A stretch of DNA of 6,901 nucleotides, taken from an uncultured Corynebacterium sp. (GTDB lineage Bacteria > Actinomycetota > Actinomycetes > Mycobacteriales > Mycobacteriaceae). Positions 3,459 through 6,901 of the stretch are shown piece after piece. A program made the position numbers and the translations under genes. Location: contig NZ_CAMIAN010000068.1 of assembly GCF_946221155.1 (NCBI RefSeq), positions 1-6,901 of the forward strand, in the 5' to 3' direction. How positions within the stretch are numbered: position 1 is the stretch's first letter; each line of letters opens with the position of its first letter. The notes under the pieces were generated by a model. It did not search any database. It was given only the letters and a program-made list of their open reading frames with translations, and had not been told where the DNA came from.

Positions 3459-6211
3459 CGCGCCGGCTCCAGCGCCCGCCCTTCGTCGTCGAAGCGCTGG
3501 ATCTCGCCGGAGCGGAAGTCGCGCTCCAACTGCGAGCCTTCAATGTCGAAGGTAGGAAGTATCCGGTCCAGCCACTTGGGCATGTACCAGGTGGCCTTGC
3601 CGAGCAGAATCATCATGGCGGGGATGAAGGTCATGCGCACGAGGAAGGCGTCGAACAGCACAGCGGCGCCCAGCGCGAAGCCGAAGATCTGTATGAATGG
3701 CAGTGGCTGGAAGATGAAGCTGGCGAACACGCCGATCATGATCAGCGCCGCCACGGTCACGACCTTCGCACCCATGCCGAAGCCGAAGATTACGGAGTCT
3801 TCGACGGGCGTGTACTTGGAGGTCTTCGCGGCTTCGAAGGATTCGTGTTTGAAGCGTTCTCGCATGCGCGAGACGATGAACACTTGGTAGTCCATCGCGA
3901 GTCCGAAGGTCACGCCGATGAGGAAGATCGGCATGAAGCTGATCAGCGGCCCCGGCGAATTCCAAAGCCCGGCCCAGCCTTCCTGCCAGACCAGCACCGT
4001 CAGTCCGAACGCGCCGCCGACGGAGAGCAGGAATCCGATGGCCGCCATGATCGGCACGGTGATGCTGCGGAAGATCATCAGCAGCAGCACGAGCGCCAGC
4101 CCGACGACCAGCAGGAGGTACACCGGCATGGCGTTCGACAGTTGGTCGGTGACGTCCTGCTGGATGGGGATCAGGCCGGTGATGCCCATGTCCACGCCGG
4201 TTTCCTTCTCGATCACGTTTTGCTGCCCGCGCAGCGCGTGGATGAGCGTGGCGGTGCCCTCTTCAGTCGGCCCGCCTTCGGGCGTGATCAGCAGCTGTGC
4301 GGCGAGCCCGTCCTCGCTCTGGCCGATGAGCTGCGCATGCTTCACATGAATGTTGCTGCCGAGGTTTTCCATCGTGTAAATAAATGACGCCTGCGCCGCG
4401 GCCTTGGCCTTGTCGCCAGCACCCTGCGCATCTTCACCCTGGCCAGCCTGCGCGCCGTCAGCTGTCTGAGAGGCTCCCGCACCCTGCGCATCTCGGTCCT
4501 CATCTGGCGCCGGCTGCTCGCCGTCGCCCGACTGACCCGACTGGCCCGCCTGGCCCTTCATATAGGTGGCAAGCGCCGGGGAATCCGGGTTTGCGTTCTC
4601 GCCATTGACGACCACTAGGAACGGAGCGTTGCGGCCTGGGCCGAAGCCCGCCTCTATCATTTCGGCAGATTTCCGCTGCGTGGAGTCCACGTTCGATGTC
4701 TTGTCATTCGGCAGCGAAAGCTGCAGGTTCAACGCCGGGAGCGTCAGCGCAGCCAGCACCAGCATCACCACTGCGATGGAGATTCCCGGGAAGCTGTACA
4801 CCAGCTTGATCCAGCGGCCCGCCAGGCTGTGCTTGCGCTCGCGGTCGTCCACGCGCTGATGCTCCCCGCGCGCTACCGCGCGCGCAGCGCTCGCGCCGGC
4901 GGCATCGGCGCTTTCACCAGCACCAGCGCCAGCCCCGTCACCAGCTTCAGCCGCGCCAGCGCCAGTCCCGCCATCGCCGCCAGCGCGCACCGCACGCCCG
5001 CGGCCGCGGCCCGCCGGACCGCCCGTGAAATACCCGTGCGCCGATTCCTCTCCCACGAGTGCGGAGGCATAATGCTGCCCAAACGTGGCGTCCTTACGAA
5101 AGACCCGCGAGCCACACGCCCCCAGCAGCGCGGGCAAGAACGTCAGAGCCACAGCCACAGCGACCACCACACTGATCGCCGCGAAGTAACCCATATACGA
5201 CAGGAACGGAATGTCCGCCAGGCGCAGACCGACCAGCGCGACCGTCACCGTCAGGCCTGCGAACACCACCGCCGAACCCGCAGTTCCCGCGGCCAGGCCA
5301 ATCGCATCCGGGCGCGACCGCCCCTGCCGCAGCTCATCGCGGTAGCGCGACATGATGAACAGCGCATAGTCGATGCCGACCGCCAGACCGATCATCAGAC
5401 CCAGTGTCGGCGTGATGGAGTTCAGCGGTAGCACCGCCGTCGCACCGACCGTCACCAGCGCGCCGATTCCCACGCCCACGATCGCTGTGGCCAGCGGCAA
5501 CCCCGCAGCCAGTAGCGAACCAAACGTGAACGCCAGAATAATCAGCGCAACCACCACGCCCGCGATCTCAGAGATCGGCTCGACCTTAATCGGGTCGCCG
5601 AATCCAGGGCCGCCGACCTCCACGTCCATGCCCGCGTCGCGTGAGATCTGGATCGCGTCGTACACCGCCTGCCGATCCTCGTCGGTGACGTCGGCGGGCA
5701 GCGGCACGTCGTAGCTGAAGGTCATCGTGCCGTAGCGCCCGTCGGCGGAGTACATCCGCAGGTTATCCGCGTCGGATTGCGCGGTGGCCTTCGGCATGCC
5801 TTGCTTCGTCATCTGGTCGACGAGCATTTTGCCGAGCTTGTCGTTGAGCTCTACGGGGTTGCCGAACTGCATGCCCTCTTTAAAGTCGGGCACGTTGTTC
5901 TTTAATGACGCCACCGTCTCATCCATTGCCGCCATCAGCTCTGGGTCTTCGAGTTTCTTCCCCTCGGGGGCTCCGAAGACGATGTTGACGTCAGTGGATT
6001 CGGCGGGGTTTTTGGTGCCCGGGAATTTCTCTTGGAGCATTTCCGTGGCGTGCGTGGAGGGCACATCTTTGATTTCGAAGATGTCGTTGAAGCCCTTTTG
6101 GAATCCCAGCGCTGCTGCCGCGATGCCGACGAACAGCAGCAGCCAGGCGGCAATCACCCGCTTCTTGTGCAGGTAGGACCATCGTCCGAGGTTAAACAGG
6201 ATTTTCGCCAC
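3455..6211 (-). CDS. MMPL-family (RND superfamily) membrane exporter
   Basis: A 918-residue inner-membrane protein with the 12-helix, two-halves MMPL plan. TM1 is about 19-37, then a large external domain (38-215), TM2-6 (about 216-365), a central cytoplasmic loop, TM7 (about 476-494), a second external domain, and TM8-12 (about 696-865). Both proton-relay Asp-Tyr pairs are present: D281-Y282 in GLAVGIDYALFIMSRYR and D774-Y775 in GLAMDYQVFIVSRMR. Known: such proteins use the proton gradient to export lipids, glycolipids or hydrophobic compounds; the substrate here cannot be told. It resembles YdfJ-type members more than the mycolate flippases, so no symbol is given. Two low-complexity stretches lengthen it: Gly/Ala/Arg-rich 397-449 in the central loop and Gln/Gly/Asp-rich 552-608 in the second external domain. 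The start is GTG 6211-6209 with GGAAGG 7 nt upstream. No regulator gene is adjacent. The stop codon overlaps that of tgt. Confidence 0.9.
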   Translation of the reverse strand: MAKILFNLGRWSYLHKKRVIAAWLLLFVGIAAAALGFQKGFNDIFEIKDVPSTHATEMLQEKFPGTKNPAESTDVNIVFGAPEGKKLEDPELMAAMDETVASLKNNVPDFKEGMQFGNPVELNDKLGKMLVDQMTKQGMPKATAQSDADNLRMYSADGRYGTMTFSYDVPLPADVTDEDRQAVYDAIQISRDAGMDVEVGGPGFGDPIKVEPISEIAGVVVALIILAFTFGSLLAAGLPLATAIVGVGIGALVTVGATAVLPLNSITPTLGLMIGLAVGIDYALFIMSRYRDELRQGRSRPDAIGLAAGTAGSAVVFAGLTVTVALVGLRLADIPFLSYMGYFAAISVVVAVAVALTFLPALLGACGSRVFRKDATFGQHYASALVGEESAHGYFTGGPAGRGRGRAVRAGGDGGTGAGAAEAGDGAGAGAGESADAAGASAARAVARGEHQRVDDRERKHSLAGRWIKLVYSFPGISIAVVMLVLAALTLPALNLQLSLPNDKTSNVDSTQRKSAEMIEAGFGPGRNAPFLVVVNGENANPDSPALATYMKGQAGQSGQSGDGEQPAPDEDRDAQGAGASQTADGAQAGQGEDAQGAGDKAKAAAQASFIYTMENLGSNIHVKHAQLIGQSEDGLAAQLLITPEGGPTEEGTATLIHALRGQQNVIEKETGVDMGITGLIPIQQDVTDQLSNAMPVYLLLVVGLALVLLLMIFRSITVPIMAAIGFLLSVGGAFGLTVLVWQEGWAGLWNSPGPLISFMPIFLIGVTFGLAMDYQVFIVSRMRERFKHESFEAAKTSKYTPVEDSVIFGFGMGAKVVTVAALIMIGVFASFIFQPLPFIQIFGFALGAAVLFDAFLVRMTFIPAMMILLGKATWYMPKWLDRILPTFDIEGSQLERDFRSGEIQRFDDEGRALEPAR

Positions 6212-6218
6212 TGGTTGA

Positions 6219-6224
6219 CCTTCC
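6219..6224 (-). promoter_or_regulatory. Ribosome binding site of the MMPL gene
   Basis: On the minus strand GGAAGG lies 7 nt before the GTG at 6211-6209. It supports this GTG as the start, and the encoded MAKILFNLGRWSYLHKKR is a typical MMPL N-terminus leading into TM1. Confidence 0.6.
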
Positions 6225-6315
6225 GCCGGCTGGGGTGTTCGTACTGTCTTGCGTTTGCTTTGTCTTGAGTTTTGCGTTCGTGGTTGCGCCTTCCCACGGC
6301 GCAGACAGTTCTCGA

Positions 6316-6321
6316 AATATA
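6316..6321 (-). promoter_or_regulatory. Candidate -10 box of the MMPL gene
   Basis: TATATT on the minus strand matches the -10 consensus at 5 of 6 positions. No good -35 box lies 16-18 nt upstream. A start near 6309 would give a leader of about 97 nt. An alternative box, TAGGAT, lies a few bases upstream. The inverted repeat at 6357-6371 would sit in the -35 to -60 zone. Confidence 0.3.
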
Positions 6322-6356
6322 CATCCTACAGTAGCTAAAATCCCAGGTAGGTTGTG

Positions 6357-6371
6357 ACAGGTGTGACCTGT
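6357..6371. promoter_or_regulatory. Inverted repeat ACAGGT-GTG-ACCTGT, candidate operator upstream of the MMPL gene
   Basis: Two perfect 6-bp arms flank a 3-bp centre, about 145 bp before the MMPL start codon and 36-55 bp upstream of the candidate -10 box. Overlapping TGTGAC direct repeats (6354-6359 and 6362-6367) are also present. This is the only clear dyad close to the exporter promoter region, so it is the best candidate regulator site; the binding protein is unknown. Confidence 0.45.
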
Positions 6372-6481
6372 GTTGCTAAAGCTTCCGGGTGGGCCTTAGC
6401 TTCCCGGGCGCGCTTTCCGGGCAGACTCCAGGTCAACCACAGGCCAACTGCGGGCGACAGCGCGCCCAACCCCAGGGCAAA

Positions 6482-6590
6482 TGTCCCAAATCTTCCACTT
6501 TCGGCGAGTAGCAGGTTTGCGGCAAATTTTCGCAACCTTCCGACCTGCGGAAACGGAAAGTTATAAAAACAGAGTGGAAGATTTGGGACA
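6482..6590 (+). repeat. 109-bp inverted-repeat element, copy 2 (complete, perfect 18-bp arms)
   Basis: The ends are TGTCCCAAATCTTCCACT and its exact reverse complement, 18 of 18. An inner pair GCAGGT (6510-6515) / ACCTGC (6543-6548) is nested inside. It aligns without gaps to copy 1 (same length, opposite orientation) and to the visible 83 bases of copy 3 (54 of 83 by hand count). As RNA or extruded DNA it would form one long hairpin. It encodes no protein, so if mobile it would need a transposase from elsewhere. Confidence 0.85.
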
Positions 6591-6634
6591 CCTTCCCATG
6601 CTCACAACTGCCCACCACACCTCCCGAGCATCCT

Positions 6635-6653
6635 TTTCGGAGCATTTCCGAAA
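6635..6653. repeat. Short dyad TTTCGGA-5 nt-TCCGAAA
   Basis: Two perfect 7-bp arms flank the loop GCATT. No T-run follows and no gene is adjacent, so neither a terminator nor an operator role can be assigned. Two smaller 5-bp dyads follow at 6694-6709 and 6715-6727. Confidence 0.4.
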
Positions 6654-6818
6654 TACGGGGCGCAATTTCGCACCCTTACTTAGGTATCCCCCAGCTGCTT
6701 TTAGGCAGCCCACGGCGCTTACAGCGCTTCACCCTCTTTCACGCTCCACCGACAGAGCGTTCCAACTTCGTCAAAACCCGCCCATTCCCCACCGCAGGCC
6801 TCTTGCTCCGAAACTCAA

Positions 6819-6901
6819 TGTCCCAAATCGTCGAGTTATCGAAAGTAGTACATCTGCAGCGAGAATTTGCAACCCCCTGACCTGCATAAACAGAATAATT
6901 A
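6819..6901 (+). repeat. 109-bp inverted-repeat element, copy 3 (cut by right edge)
   Basis: The first 83 bases of the element are visible, beginning TGTCCCAAAT. The first 30 bases are identical to copy 1 read on the other strand, and the internal GACCTGC block is in register. The inner left arm GCAGGT is changed here. The right terminus lies beyond the window and is predicted near 6927 if the copy has the same length. Confidence 0.8.

Larger units (their letters stand above)
6212..6901. other. Gene-free region upstream of the MMPL gene
   Basis: No credible gene is seen on either strand. The 60-78-codon open frames here lie across the repeat elements or the MMPL leader and show no protein character. 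Contents: MMPL leader and promoter region (6212-6371), three loosely repeated TTCCGGG-type blocks (about 6383-6423), repeat element copy 2 (6482-6590), several short dyads (6635-6653, 6694-6709, 6715-6727), and copy 3 of the element from 6819 to the edge. Confidence 0.6.

Noticed and set aside
4829..5431. 200-codon plus-strand frame and the other long plus-strand frames inside the MMPL gene
   Set aside because: They are antisense to intact transmembrane-helix coding sequence with both Asp-Tyr motifs, and have shadow composition (Arg/His/Ala/Ser-rich).
6335..6645. Short minus-strand frames over repeat element copy 2
   Set aside because: The element has the same length and termini in copies that do not keep these frames open, so the conservation is at the DNA or RNA level and not of a protein.

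Overview
This window looks like chromosomal DNA of a high-GC actinobacterium, most likely a Corynebacterium. The evidence is the GC-rich codon use, a GluQRS-like N-terminus and a tgt gene close together, a large MMPL (RND superfamily) exporter, and a solo AbiEi/DUF559-type protein of the kind common in this group. The genus is my inference; the species cannot be told from the sequence.

Layout. Positions 1-230 (minus strand, cut by the left edge) hold the start of a class I aminoacyl-tRNA-synthetase-like gene. I read it as gluQ (glutamyl-Q tRNA(Asp) synthetase), carrying a long N-terminal extension encoded by 39-bp tandem repeats. A 125-bp divergent spacer separates it from a plus-strand gene (356-1513) with an AbiEi-like N-terminus and a DUF559/Vsr-like nuclease-fold C-terminus. 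A gene-free region (1514-2018) holds a 12-bp palindrome, one copy of a 109-bp inverted-repeat element and a run of G-tracts. Next is tgt (2019-3458, plus), tRNA-guanine(34) transglycosylase. It converges on a large MMPL exporter gene (3455-6211, minus), and the two stop codons share one CTAG. The last 690 bases (6212-6901) have no gene. They hold the exporter's upstream region with a candidate operator and two more copies of the 109-bp element.

How the genes work together. Tgt puts a 7-deazaguanine base (preQ1 or queuine) into position 34 of GUN-anticodon tRNAs, and GluQRS glutamylates queuosine on tRNA(Asp). The window therefore carries two steps of queuosine modification. Tgt has substitutions at two base-pocket positions that differ between bacterial and eukaryotic enzymes, and it lacks the three zinc-binding cysteines. 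This raises the possibility of a queuine-using, zinc-independent enzyme. The exporter and the nuclease-like protein have no evident link to that pathway.

Two things stand out. All four proteins carry low-complexity Ala/Gly/Ser/Glu/Gln-rich extensions or loop insertions. A family of 109-bp elements with TGTCCCAAAT termini occurs three times in the gene-free regions.
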